A program made the translations under genes and the position numbers. The notes below the pieces were generated by a model. That model did not search any database and had not been told where the DNA came from. It saw nothing but the letters and a program-made list of their open reading frames with translations. DNA of 64,000 nt from Chitinophaga jiangningensis (lineage in GTDB: Bacteria; Bacteroidota; Bacteroidia; Chitinophagales; Chitinophagaceae): assembly GCF_900142605.1 (NCBI RefSeq), contig NZ_FRBL01000003.1, forward strand, positions 124,001 to 188,000. Reading direction: 5' to 3'. The stretch's first letter is position 1, and every line of letters starts with the position of its first letter. Shown here piece by piece: positions 45,324-53,762 of the stretch.

Positions 45324-45374
45324 AAAGATAGCAATAATGTTTATGGTTAACTTAAACATTATTGCTATCTTTTT
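45324..45374. terminator. Strong bidirectional terminator hairpin
   Basis: A perfect 20-bp stem, 45324-45343 with 45353-45372, with a 9-nt loop and flanking A and T runs. It begins 10 bp after the esterase stop. Confidence 0.88.
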
Positions 45375-45409
45375 GGAATTAAATAATATGGCGAGTCAAA
45401 ATTGTAAAT

Positions 45410-45667
45410 ATGCATCCAAAACATAAAGAGTCATTCTCTTATATGGTTGAGTACTTAATTGAACAGGCAGCGGCAGAAGGGAGGACTTTGTCAATAAATG
45501 AAATTGCCAATACTATGGGGATATCAATTGATAGATTCAATGAATTACTTCACGAAAAATTTGTCGATCTGGCATTTATTAACCAATTGCGGCAAAAGTA
45601 TTTCCGTTATTTTGGTAATCGAAAGTTTACTGAATTCTCTGAGTCAATAGAAATAGAGGACGAATAA
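45410..45667 (+). CDS. Small HTH-like protein
   Basis: An 85-aa protein. EGRTLSINEIANTMGISIDRFNELLHEKF looks like a helix-turn-helix; the C-terminus is acidic (ESIEIEDE). It may be a small DNA-binding regulator. It stands alone between the terminator and a convergent GNAT gene. No family recognised. Confidence 0.5.
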   Translation: MHPKHKESFSYMVEYLIEQAAAEGRTLSINEIANTMGISIDRFNELLHEKFVDLAFINQLRQKYFRYFGNRKFTEFSESIEIEDE

Positions 45668-45704
45668 CATTTAGCAAGGCACTGGAGGATAATCCCCAAA
45701 TTCC

Positions 45705-46142
45705 CTACATATACACCCATCTCTCAAACTCCAGCTTCAGCTTCACTTCTCCATTAGGATAATTCCCATCCTGTTCCCATCCTTGCAGCAGATAAAATAA
45801 TTCCGCACGTGTATTCGGTGCCGTGCCCAGGTAAATTGTATCCTTAGTTTGACGAAAATACCAGTCTATCATGAGCTTGTGCAGCTGCTTACCGATGCCT
45901 TTCTGCGCAAAATCAGGAGCTACAAATAACGCCCATACACTTCTTTCCTGTAGGTCTACAATCGAAAAGCCTACCACCTGTCCATCTACCTCGCATACCC
46001 AGCCCTTACCTTTCTCTGTGATATAAAAGGCCACATCCTGGTCCTTAACCATGTCAGGATTGCTTAACCTGTTTTCTGTTACAAGGTGCCTTACCACTTG
46101 CATTTGCGAGATGTCTGAGAGGGTTGCCGTTCTGAATACCAT
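45705..46142 (-). CDS. GNAT-family N-acetyltransferase
   Basis: A 145-aa protein, typical for the fold. EVDGQVVGFSIVDLQERSVW forms strands beta-2 to beta-4, and VAPDFAQKGIGKQLHKLMID is motif A with the acetyl-CoA loop QKGIGK. The C-terminus (YLGTAPNTRAELFYLLQGWE) matches motif B. It transfers acetyl from acetyl-CoA to an unknown amine. A single gene, convergent with the HTH-like gene. Confidence 0.88.
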   Translation of the reverse strand: MVFRTATLSDISQMQVVRHLVTENRLSNPDMVKDQDVAFYITEKGKGWVCEVDGQVVGFSIVDLQERSVWALFVAPDFAQKGIGKQLHKLMIDWYFRQTKDTIYLGTAPNTRAELFYLLQGWEQDGNYPNGEVKLKLEFERWVYM

Positions 46143-46285
46143 ATTTGCGTCCTTGAAATTTTCTCAATATTAAGAACTTTGGAAGTAATAGCAAAGCCGC
46201 TTAGATAGTACGTGGAGTTAAGTTTAGGCGTTATAGGGTGGCTTTTTTCTAATGCTCACTGGTAGCTAATCAGAAATCGCAGGCC

Positions 46286-46993
46286 TTATTTTTGATTAGC
46301 AATGGTCACCAGTCGATTTACATCCTGGACCATAATCTTCCTGCCTCTCGTTTCCAGGATGCCTTCATTTTTAAACTCAGTTAGTACCCTCACCACATTT
46401 TCTCTCGCTGTACCCACCAGGTTGGCCAGGTCGTCCCGGCTGATGTTTATTTCAATCAGACCTTCTCCGGTATTGCTAAGCTTATATTTTTCACGGATAA
46501 TGATGAGCTGCACTGCCAGTCGTTCCTTAACGGTTTTGTGCGCGATCATAGTCAGGTTGTTGGCCAGTACCCCAAATTCATGACTTAATGTTTTCAACAG
46601 CCTGTAATTGAGCACCGGAGAAAATTCCACAGCCTTGATAAAATCCTCCTTGGGAATAAACGATATTACACTGTCCTCCATCACCGCTGCAGAATCAGGG
46701 TACCTGTCGCCCGATAGGATGGCATGGTAACCTACCAGTTCCCCGGGGCCCGCGAGGTAAATAATTTGCTCTTTTCCTTCCTTGTCAGTTTTATATTTTT
46801 TCACTTTTCCACGCGCAATGAAGAAGATGCCGGAAGGGAAGGTACCTTCCCGGAATAATACATTGTTCTTTTTGTATATTTGTTCGCTCTTGTGTTTTTC
46901 GAGTAGTTCGTAAACCTCCTGCGGCAGGTCATGCATGATGGATTCACTTTTGAAATCCCATTTGTCAATCGGGAAGATGCCCTTAATACTCAT
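46286..46993 (-). CDS. Crp/Fnr-family regulator, copy 1
   Basis: About 235 aa from the ATG at 46993 (MSIKGIFPIDKWDF); the same opening occurs in copy 2 at 49002 (MSLAGLFPIDKWNF), which fixes the start. A cyclic-nucleotide-binding-like beta-barrel (VLFREGTFPSGIFFIARGKV, GELVGYHAILSGDRYPDSAA) is followed by a winged helix (NISRDDLANLVGTARENVVR, LTEFKNEGI). It contains no cysteine, so it cannot carry an FNR-type iron-sulfur cluster; a small ligand such as heme, NO or a nucleotide is more likely. It diverges from the methyltransferase gene at 47274. Confidence 0.9.
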   Translation of the reverse strand: MSIKGIFPIDKWDFKSESIMHDLPQEVYELLEKHKSEQIYKKNNVLFREGTFPSGIFFIARGKVKKYKTDKEGKEQIIYLAGPGELVGYHAILSGDRYPDSAAVMEDSVISFIPKEDFIKAVEFSPVLNYRLLKTLSHEFGVLANNLTMIAHKTVKERLAVQLIIIREKYKLSNTGEGLIEINISRDDLANLVGTARENVVRVLTEFKNEGILETRGRKIMVQDVNRLVTIANQK

Positions 46994-47273
46994 TCGTACA
47001 AACTTTGATAGTGAGGAACTGAAAAATATCACTTTTTGAATTAAAATAGTTTACTGCAGGAGAATTAGCCAGTAAATACCTTTGTAATCAGGCGTATGAA
47101 GTTCCGGGTTGTAATACCATTTAACTGAATCAATCTTCCAATGTGCTGACATCATAGGGGCAAAAATAGGAAAATCTGCTTTATGGAAAATGATTTACGT
47201 ACCACCTGCAGGGAATCTCATTTGCAGTTTGTACAAATAACAAGTAGTACCATTAAATAAGGTTAATTTAATC

Positions 47274-47888
47274 ATGTCTTTATCATCAACACATTTACCA
47301 TCAGGGCATAGCAGGATGTGGTTTGCTTCCGACTATAACTTTCAGCATCTGTATCCACAATATATCCAGGCACTGTCCCAGGTACATTGGACTCCTTTGA
47401 AAGTCGCTGTCAGCGCGGCGGAATTCCTGGCGATGGTACCGGGTGAAAGAATTCTGGATATTGGGAGTGGATCAGGTAAATTCTGTATTGCCGCTGGCTA
47501 CCATTATCCTGAAACATTCTTTTATGGCATTGAGCAACGAGACGACCTGGTTCGTTATGCAAATACAGCAAAGGAAATGATCGGGCTACCTAACGTCAGT
47601 TTTATGCACGGTAATATGACTGAAGTTAACTTCAGTCACTACGATCATTTCTATTTTTTCAATTCGTTTTATGAAAATCTACCAGGAACCTATAAGATTG
47701 ATAATAAGCTAACTTACTCCAAAACGATTTACAACCAGTACCGTGGGTTCTTGTTCCGGGAGCTGGAAAAAATGCCGGCCGGCACCAGGCTGGCTACCTA
47801 TCATTGTGGCGAAGAGGATTTGCCGGCGGGATATCAAATCGTTAAAACTGCTATGAACCACCTGCTAAATTTCTGTGTGAAAATTTAG
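47274..47888 (+). CDS. Class I SAM-dependent methyltransferase
   Basis: A 204-aa protein. Motif I is RILDIGSGSGKFCIAAG, the acidic ribose-binding residue is in FYGIEQRDDLV, and NVSFMHGNMTEVNFS corresponds to motif II. The fold resembles small protein or lipid methyltransferases, with no specific substrate signature. It lies between the two Crp/Fnr genes and diverges from copy 1, so it is a likely target of that regulator, though no clear FNR box was found in 47033-47273. Confidence 0.85.
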   Translation: MSLSSTHLPSGHSRMWFASDYNFQHLYPQYIQALSQVHWTPLKVAVSAAEFLAMVPGERILDIGSGSGKFCIAAGYHYPETFFYGIEQRDDLVRYANTAKEMIGLPNVSFMHGNMTEVNFSHYDHFYFFNSFYENLPGTYKIDNKLTYSKTIYNQYRGFLFRELEKMPAGTRLATYHCGEEDLPAGYQIVKTAMNHLLNFCVKI

Positions 47889-47903
47889 GATACTATTTAT
47901 TTA

Positions 47904-47925
47904 AAGGGGCACAGACGGGCCCCTT
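47904..47925 (+). terminator. Probable terminator of the methyltransferase gene
   Basis: AAGGGGC (47904-47910) and GCCCCTT (47919-47925) form a 7-bp GC-rich stem 15 bp after the stop codon. The T tract is poor. Confidence 0.5.
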
Positions 47926-48017
47926 ATCTGTTAAAGATCAAATCAGACATTACTTTGTGTTACCATCGTTATGTCTGACTTTTGAAATTAAAAGAAATAT
48001 ATTGTCGCTGGCAGCGC

Positions 48018-48419
48018 TCATTTCATCCGCCTTTCAGCAGTTGGGTCGTAACTGACATAGAAAGACAGGTATAGTGTCCTCGAAAGTCGCAGCAGAAAAG
48101 GCATTGATAAGGTAAGGATTATGCTGTTAACAATTAGCCAGTGGAAAATACTGTTATCTTTCCAGGTAATTCCGAATATCAGCCAATACCATGTCAGGTT
48201 TATGACCGATAGTGTAACGGCAAGCACATAGCTGACATATCCGGTACCATACCAGAATCCGATTTCTAATTCTGTTCGCTGGTTACACACAGGACAAGCG
48301 TCATGCATGTCCAGTACTCTCTTAAGATCATACGGATTGTTACTTCTAAAGAGCTTTCCTTTCCTGCATCGCGGGCATTCATTCTTCAATATGGCTGGTA
48401 TAAATCCGGATTCCTTCAT
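48018..48419 (-). CDS. DUF983 membrane protein
   Basis: A 133-aa protein. Two CxxC pairs (CPRCRKG, CPVCNQR) form a likely zinc ribbon; GFWYGTGYVSYVLAVTLSVI and IVNSIILTLSMPFLLRL are two membrane helices, and RTLYLSFYVSYDP closes the family pattern. DUF983 proteins are small inner-membrane proteins of unproven function, often near respiratory genes. Same strand as the GcvH-like gene 94 bp upstream, with which it may be co-expressed under FNR-type control. Confidence 0.88.
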   Translation of the reverse strand: MKESGFIPAILKNECPRCRKGKLFRSNNPYDLKRVLDMHDACPVCNQRTELEIGFWYGTGYVSYVLAVTLSVINLTWYWLIFGITWKDNSIFHWLIVNSIILTLSMPFLLRLSRTLYLSFYVSYDPTAERRMK

Positions 48420-48513
48420 CCTGTATTTTTTAACTGATTTGTTGGTTCTTTTATTTACGAAACGTTCAAGGAGTGGGTGCCCACCTTCTCATCACCTAAT
48501 GCTGATAGTATAG

Positions 48514-48915
48514 TTATTTCAATTGCAAACGGATCATTTTTTGATAATTCTCCTGCGTCAACAGTGGATCGTGATTGTGAAATTTTAGTGGGGTAACAAA
48601 AAATACCCAGCCCTTATCCTGTGGGCTCTCCAGTACCAAATTCAGATTACCGGTTAAATGTTGATTCTTGCCCAGGTATTTGCAATGAATAGGCGCGTGG
48701 ATGTATATAATTTCATCGGGAGTATGTATCTCTGCTATCGGCGTACCCTTATCAATAATACCTTTAGGATTCAGCCATTTTATATTGGTGATATTATTTA
48801 TATTCTTCAGACGGTGCGCAGATACACCCACAAAGCCAACCGATCCATTAAAATCAATCCATTCGTGACTTGTAGTAAAATGTATTCTGGGACGAGAATT
48901 TATTGATACTTTCAT
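48514..48915 (-). CDS. GcvH-like (lipoyl-domain) protein without a lipoyl lysine
   Basis: A 133-aa protein. HFTTSHEWIDFNGSVGFVGV, then NPKGIIDKGTPIAEIHTPDE, HAPIHCKYLGKNQHL and GWVFFVTP follow the glycine-cleavage H-protein plan. In GcvH the lipoylated Lys lies in ES(V/T)K(A/S) before the SP.SG turn; here the corresponding stretch is EIHTPDEIIYIHAPI, with no Lys. It therefore cannot serve as a normal lipoyl carrier, and any activity would be a different one. A -7 element (48920-48927) and two FNR-type boxes lie immediately upstream. Confidence 0.75.
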   Translation of the reverse strand: MKVSINSRPRIHFTTSHEWIDFNGSVGFVGVSAHRLKNINNITNIKWLNPKGIIDKGTPIAEIHTPDEIIYIHAPIHCKYLGKNQHLTGNLNLVLESPQDKGWVFFVTPLKFHNHDPLLTQENYQKMIRLQLK

Positions 48916-48919
48916 GGCG

Positions 48920-48927
48920 CAAAGTTA
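48920..48927 (-). promoter_or_regulatory. -7 element of the GcvH-like gene
   Basis: CAAAGTTA on the plus strand reads TAACTTTG on the minus strand, a perfect TAnnTTTG. It ends 5 bp before the start codon, so the transcript would be leaderless or nearly so. There is no TTTG at -33, as expected for a promoter needing an activator. The opposite-facing TACCTTTG at 48926-48933 could serve the divergent regulator gene. Confidence 0.6.
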
Positions 48928-48949
48928 CCTTTGATATAATTCGGTTCTG

Positions 48950-48985
48950 TTGACTTTTTTCAAGGCAAAAATTGAAAAAAGTCAA
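48950..48985. promoter_or_regulatory. Two FNR-type boxes between divergent genes
   Basis: TTGACTTTTTTCAA (48950-48963) and TTGAAAAAAGTCAA (48972-48985) each fit TTGA-N6-TCAA, the classic Crp/Fnr half-site pair, and are inverted copies of each other. If the GcvH-like transcript starts near 48915, the box centres fall at about -41.5 and -63.5, close to class II and class I activator positions. The adjacent copy-2 regulator (49002) is the obvious candidate to bind here and may also autoregulate. Confidence 0.75.
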
Positions 48986-49001
48986 TTTTTATATGGTGCA
49001 T

Positions 49002-49715
49002 ATGAGTTTAGCAGGATTATTTCCAATCGACAAGTGGAATTTTAAAACGCAATCAATCCTAAATGAGCTTCCAGAAGGTGAGCTCGCGGAACTGAACGCC
49101 CATATGCAGGAGATCCGCTTCGGTAAAGGAGAAGTAATATTCAGAGAAGGGGCGGTAGCTACTGGTATTTATTTTTTGAAGAAGGGAAAAGTGAAGAAAT
49201 ATCAGGTAGGGCAAACAGGCAGAGAACATATTATTTACATTGCGAATGCGGGCGAATTTATTGGATATCATGCTATCCTCGCAGAAGAAAGATACCCCGA
49301 CTCGGCCGCGGCACTGGAAGAATGCCTGGCTGGATTTATCGCCAAAGAAGAGTTCCTGCGCATTCTGCAACAATCCACTACATTACCGCGTCGTCTGCTA
49401 AAGGTGCTTAGTCATGAGTTTACAGTACTATCTAACAGCATCTCAGTTTTTGCCCAGCGCTCCGTAAAAGAACGGCTGGCCATAGCTTTAATAGTATTAA
49501 GGGAAAAGTTTAAAATAGGTACGACTCAGCCTGATGAAATCATAATTAATTTGTCGCGCAGTGACCTGGCAGGTATGGTTGGCACTGGTAGCGAAAATAT
49601 CGTTCGTATACTGGCCGAGTTTAAATCAGCAGGAATTATTACCAGCCAGGGCAGAAAGATTTGTATTAAAGATATCAGGCGATTAATCACCATATCGCAA
49701 TCCGGAAACCTCTGA
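49002..49715 (+). CDS. Crp/Fnr-family regulator, copy 2
   Basis: 237 aa from the ATG at 49002 (MSLAGLFPIDKWNF). A longer frame would start with a TTG inside the second FNR-type box and is unlikely. Order: beta-barrel sensor (VIFREGAVATGIYFLKKGKV, GEFIGYHAILAEERYPDSAA), dimer helix, winged helix (LSRSDLAGMVGTGSENIVRI, LAEFKSAGII). It is closely related to copy 1. Its only two cysteines lie outside any FNR-type N-terminal cluster. It faces the paired boxes at 48950-48985 and probably controls the GcvH-like/DUF983 genes. Confidence 0.9.
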   Translation: MSLAGLFPIDKWNFKTQSILNELPEGELAELNAHMQEIRFGKGEVIFREGAVATGIYFLKKGKVKKYQVGQTGREHIIYIANAGEFIGYHAILAEERYPDSAAALEECLAGFIAKEEFLRILQQSTTLPRRLLKVLSHEFTVLSNSISVFAQRSVKERLAIALIVLREKFKIGTTQPDEIIINLSRSDLAGMVGTGSENIVRILAEFKSAGIITSQGRKICIKDIRRLITISQSGNL

Positions 49716-49861
49716 CCATGGTCCCGGTAGCACCATGGATAACCACAATCCTAAGGCCCGGCACTGGTATTCCTTTTTTGGTCACATATTCCCTCCATTT
49801 CATCACATCTCCTGCATCCCACCTCAGCCGGAAGCCTATATTCGCGCTTAAAACCCACAGC

Positions 49862-51133
49862 ATGAAAACCAGCGCCATCTTATTACTGATATTTATCCTC
49901 TTTACTTCTCAGGTAAATAAACCCTCTATCCACGAGTTAATCAGCCGGCAGACGGATGAAATCTATGACAGCCTCGTACAGGTCCGCAGATATTTTCATG
50001 CAAATCCGGAACTGGCGGGTAAAGAGGCCGGCACACAGCAGGTTATCGTTCAATACCTCAGGAAATTGGGAATGGAAGTAGATACCAGTATTTACGGCCA
50101 TAGCGTGGTGGGCATACTTCACGGGAGTAAGCCAGGAAGGAGCATTGCGTGGAGAGCTGATATGGATGCATTGCCAACGGAGTTTGCCGACAACAACGAA
50201 TTTAGTTCTACAATACCTGGTGTACAACATGCATGTGGTCATGATGTGCATATGGCCATTGGCTTGGGAATTGCTACCATCCTTGCGAAAAATAAGGCAG
50301 TCCTGCCTGGTACCGTTTATTTCATTTTTCAGCCGGAAGAGGAAACCTTTAAAGGTGCTAAGAACATGATTGCCCATGGGTTATTCTCGAAAATTCATCC
50401 GGAGGAGCTCTATGGCCTGCATGTGACCCCATTCCCGGCAGGACAAATAATGGTAAAACCAGGTGAAATGTTTGCCTACCAAAAAGGGATAAGCATTAGA
50501 CTGAAAAATGACGTATCCGAAGCAGCAGGCAGCCTGCTGTCAAAACAGATTTATGAGGCTTTGTCGCGCCGCAAACCAGGAGCCAGGCCATGGGAGATAC
50601 AACATATCATAGATACAGCAGCAGGTTTAATGAACCCAGGTACGATGTATAAGGATTACCTGATCATGGATGAACATTTCAGGATCTTTACAGATAGAAC
50701 TGAACTCGTCCTGGAATCGGATTTGTACGAAACCAATAAAGCCAATCTTGAAACAATCATCCCTAAAATTACAGCGCTTATAAATACAACTCAATTCAAG
50801 GATAATCTGGTGTCTGTAAGTTTCACACACGGTAATCCTATCGTTCAGAATGATACCAGGCTGACGAATGAAGCGATTAAGGAGTTAAATAAAATATATG
50901 GTCCAGGCTTAATGGTGCCGGATTACGGCCAGGTGCCCTATTTCAATGACGATTTTACCTACTTCCAGCAAAAAGTTCCCGGTGTGTACTTTTTTCTCGG
51001 TGGGTCCAACTTTCAGCGGAAGGTGATTGCCATGAATCATGCACCTGATTTTAAGGTGGATGAATCATGCATCCGGGTAGGTATAAAAACTTTCTCTTCC
51101 TTATTAGTACAAAGATTAATTGAGAGAAATTAA
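49862..51133 (+). CDS. Secreted M20-family amidohydrolase
   Basis: 423 aa from the ATG at 49862, which gives a signal peptide (TSAILLLIFILFTSQ); a frame from 49718 lacks one. YFHANPELAGKEAGTQQ, WRADMDALP, the metal-binding HACGHDVHMAIG, FQPEEETFKGAKNMI, GLHVTPFPAG and MNHAPDF match the carboxypeptidase Ss1/hippurate-hydrolase group. The central lid-domain region (about 200-290) is divergent. It likely removes acyl groups from amino acids or peptides in the periplasm. It starts 146 bp after the copy-2 regulator. Confidence 0.85.
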   Translation: MKTSAILLLIFILFTSQVNKPSIHELISRQTDEIYDSLVQVRRYFHANPELAGKEAGTQQVIVQYLRKLGMEVDTSIYGHSVVGILHGSKPGRSIAWRADMDALPTEFADNNEFSSTIPGVQHACGHDVHMAIGLGIATILAKNKAVLPGTVYFIFQPEEETFKGAKNMIAHGLFSKIHPEELYGLHVTPFPAGQIMVKPGEMFAYQKGISIRLKNDVSEAAGSLLSKQIYEALSRRKPGARPWEIQHIIDTAAGLMNPGTMYKDYLIMDEHFRIFTDRTELVLESDLYETNKANLETIIPKITALINTTQFKDNLVSVSFTHGNPIVQNDTRLTNEAIKELNKIYGPGLMVPDYGQVPYFNDDFTYFQQKVPGVYFFLGGSNFQRKVIAMNHAPDFKVDESCIRVGIKTFSSLLVQRLIERN

Positions 51134-51192
51134 TTTCAATTGCTTTCTGTAATTTTCGTGGTGCACGGAGATATTCACTACCAACAAAATCC

Positions 51193-52860
51193 TTAAGGTA
51201 TAACGGGCGTCATCTTCCAACAAGGGTTTCCAGGGTTGGTGAGATCCAGTATAATGTTGTAAGTGCCAGCACTTACAGATATATCCTGTCCGTTTTCTAT
51301 TAGTGCAGCGTTGTTTTTATTTTTGCCCAGGTTGCGCGTCCAGTCGTTATTAAACCGAAATTTTATCAGGCCGTTTTTTAAATTCACAGCCAAAACCCGC
51401 CAGCGTTTCGGTTCGTTGGGATCGGGTAACAGCATGATATCTGGTCCATTCCAGTCATTAGGCGTTGCCGTGCCGGAGATGCCCCATTTTGGGGTTATTT
51501 TGGTGCCGGCATACACCCGTCCTTTGCGGAAAAACCTTACGCTGTCGTACTTTCCTTGTCCATTTGCAATAAATTCAAGATAGCCCTTCATACCCGGTAC
51601 GGTAAATTTGCCGTCATTTCCAGCTAATAAAAGCACAGGCTGCTGCCCGCTAACCTGGCCTGTCAGTTGTTGGTGAATACGGGTAATATATAGGGTATGT
51701 GCTGCATCCAGTTGGTATGTACCGGCAATGGCGTTGAGTTGCCTGATGGGCAGGTGTATATTGTGGGGTATCTCGTATGGTTGTGCAAAAAGCACGCGCA
51801 GTAACTGTTCTTTGATCGGTTCCAGGTCCATATTTTCTGCATTTGCCAGCAGAATTATGCAAATATCTTTTTCAGGTACCCGCACCAGTAACGTTCGAAA
51901 TCCCGCCGCTCCACCACTGTGACTCACTACCTGGCATCCCATTATTGAATCAATGAACCAGCCAAGGCCATACTTGTTTTTATACGGCGTATAGGCCTTA
52001 CTGGTAGATGTATCGGTGATAATACGGAAGCGCTGCATGGCTTCATGGAACTTATATAAGTCGCCGGCAGTACTCCATACGCCGCCGGCTGAACGCAGCT
52101 CTTCATATGGATATGTGCTGGCCTGTTGGGCTGAATCCAGGAACATAAAATGGTAACCTTGCGCTTTTCGTGTAGCCGACAGGGACCGAAAGTCCAGGCT
52201 ACTTTGTTGCATTTGCAGCGGCGTGAAAAGGTATGTTTGCAATGCTTCCGCATAGGAGAGGCCTGTTAATCTTTCAATGATAAACCCCAATAGGTAATAC
52301 CCTGTATTGCAATATCGCCACTGGCTCCCGGGTACAAATTCCAGCGAGTGTTGCGAAAGGAATTCGATCATGGCATCCTCCGATTGGGTGGGCATGGAAT
52401 TGTCGTTGTTATAAGCGTAAAGTCCGGAGGTATGGGTGAGCAAATGATAGATAGTGATGGAATCTCCCGCAGGGAAACCCGGATAAAAGCGGGAGAGTCG
52501 ATCGTTCAACCGTAGCTGGCCCTGTTCCGCCAATAGTAATATCAGCGTGGCTGTCATGGGCTTGGTGATGGAATACAAGGCATATTTCGTTGATGCTGTA
52601 TTGGGTTCCTTCTTAGCGAGATTACTGAAGCCATAGCCCTTCTTTAACAATAATGTCCCTTGCCGGGTAATCATTACGGAACCATTAAACAGGCCGTTTG
52701 CTGCATATGCAGCCATTAATTGTTCCAGCTGGCCGGCAAGCCTGGTATTGCAGGAGCCAACAGCAGGAGAGGAGGTTTGCGCCATTGCTCCTGTATGGAT
52801 GCAAATCAGTATTGTGGTTATTACAATGTAATACCTGGGGCAGGGTAGATAGATTTTCAA
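51193..52860 (-). CDS. Secreted beta-lactamase-fold serine hydrolase
   Basis: A 555-aa protein with signal peptide YYIVITTILICIHTGAMAQ. Catalytic motifs: Ser-x-x-Lys in YSITKPMTATL, Tyr-x-Asn-like YCNTGYYLLG, and HSGGAAGFRTL in place of KTG. The serine hydrolase domain covers about 30-360; a C-terminal lipocalin/beta domain (about 375-555) with AGTYQLDAAHTLYI follows. Such proteins are peptidases or esterases, not necessarily beta-lactamases. It is last in a minus-strand unit with the sigma/anti-sigma genes, 4 bp after the membrane protein. Confidence 0.87.
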   Translation of the reverse strand: MKIYLPCPRYYIVITTILICIHTGAMAQTSSPAVGSCNTRLAGQLEQLMAAYAANGLFNGSVMITRQGTLLLKKGYGFSNLAKKEPNTASTKYALYSITKPMTATLILLLAEQGQLRLNDRLSRFYPGFPAGDSITIYHLLTHTSGLYAYNNDNSMPTQSEDAMIEFLSQHSLEFVPGSQWRYCNTGYYLLGFIIERLTGLSYAEALQTYLFTPLQMQQSSLDFRSLSATRKAQGYHFMFLDSAQQASTYPYEELRSAGGVWSTAGDLYKFHEAMQRFRIITDTSTSKAYTPYKNKYGLGWFIDSIMGCQVVSHSGGAAGFRTLLVRVPEKDICIILLANAENMDLEPIKEQLLRVLFAQPYEIPHNIHLPIRQLNAIAGTYQLDAAHTLYITRIHQQLTGQVSGQQPVLLLAGNDGKFTVPGMKGYLEFIANGQGKYDSVRFFRKGRVYAGTKITPKWGISGTATPNDWNGPDIMLLPDPNEPKRWRVLAVNLKNGLIKFRFNNDWTRNLGKNKNNAALIENGQDISVSAGTYNIILDLTNPGNPCWKMTPVIP

Positions 52861-52864
52861 CCTG

Positions 52865-53287
52865 TTATTTTTTCATCTTAAGTAATATGATATAATAAAC
52901 AGCGAAGCTGGCAGACAGGCAGCATGCGAGAATGGCCAATGAGTGTATACCCAGTGGTAATGTAAAGTAAATCAGTGTGCATGCAAGGCCAATGCCAGCC
53001 AGTATCACCGCCCATTTTAAGGCAGCAGTTTTACTACTGTTTTTATCCTCCGGCAGTAATGTGGAAATCACTTCCGTTGGTAGTCCGCTGTCGGAAAGCC
53101 GGGTCTTGATCCGGTAATCCAGGAACAGGCGGCTAAAAGTCAGCAGAAAGCCTAAAAGCAATGCCATAACTACGATGGCAGCGCAAATATTAAAGATGTC
53201 TTTATCAATGTATGGCCCTGGATTACCTTGTGCGCAGGCCACCAGCGGTACAAAGAAAGCTGTAAAAAGGAAGGGTATCTTTTTCAT
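52865..53287 (-). CDS. Small membrane protein in the sigma/anti-sigma operon
   Basis: A 140-aa protein with signal-like N-terminus (IPFLFTAFFVPLVACAQG) and three further hydrophobic segments (ICAAIVVMALLLGFLLTFS, WAVILAGIGLACTLIYFTL, ILACCLSASFAVYYIIL). No family recognised. It lies 19 bp after the anti-sigma gene and 4 bp before the serine hydrolase, so it is probably co-transcribed. Confidence 0.72.
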   Translation of the reverse strand: MKKIPFLFTAFFVPLVACAQGNPGPYIDKDIFNICAAIVVMALLLGFLLTFSRLFLDYRIKTRLSDSGLPTEVISTLLPEDKNSSKTAALKWAVILAGIGLACTLIYFTLPLGIHSLAILACCLSASFAVYYIILLKMKK

Positions 53288-53306
53288 ATGCTCTGTATAT
53301 ATCAGG

Positions 53307-53762
53307 TTAGACGCTTAATGTTTGTTTGGGTTGCAACGCGCTTTCCGATAGCTGCAATATTTTCAGGTATCCGCGGAGTTGCATGGTCAGCAGAAACGCC
53401 AGTAGAAAAAGGGTGGCCACTGCCAGTAATACAAGTGAAATACTGGCTATCCCTGCAAAGCAGCCGGTGTACCACGCGGCAGCAATTAGCAGCCCAGCAC
53501 CCATAGCAGTGCAAATACCTGCCGCTATATTTTCCAGGCGCCGTACTTTTTGGGTTCGCTGTTGACTGGATGCAATCCTGGCCATCACAGCATCCGCCAC
53601 GGAAACAGTGGAATGTTGAACCAATCCTGTGTTTAATGCGGAAAACAGGTGTTGGTATTGCAATGCCTTTTCCCTGCATTGCGGACAGTTATCCAGATGA
53701 GCGTTGGGCACAGGATGCAGTGCATAATGCTGGATATCCGTATCACTAAGATGTGTATTCAT
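53307..53762 (-). CDS. Putative anti-sigma factor
   Basis: A 151-aa protein. The N-terminal HLDNCPQCREKALQ (H-x3-C-x2-C) fits a zinc-binding anti-sigma domain; two membrane helices follow (GICTAMGAGLLIAAAWY, ISLVLLAVATLFLLAFLL). Its ATG overlaps the sigma gene's stop (53759-53762), the usual coupling of an ECF sigma with its membrane-bound inhibitor. Confidence 0.78.
   Translation of the reverse strand: MNTHLSDTDIQHYALHPVPNAHLDNCPQCREKALQYQHLFSALNTGLVQHSTVSVADAVMARIASSQQRTQKVRRLENIAAGICTAMGAGLLIAAAWYTGCFAGIASISLVLLAVATLFLLAFLLTMQLRGYLKILQLSESALQPKQTLSV

Noticed and set aside
46286..49715. Oxygen-sensing iron-sulfur FNR function for the two Crp/Fnr proteins
   Set aside because: Copy 1 has no cysteine at all and copy 2 lacks the N-terminal cluster; only the DNA-site preference looks FNR-like.
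51193..52860. Beta-lactam resistance gene
   Set aside because: It has the serine hydrolase fold and SITK motif but lacks a KTG box and carries an extra C-terminal domain typical of peptidase/esterase relatives.
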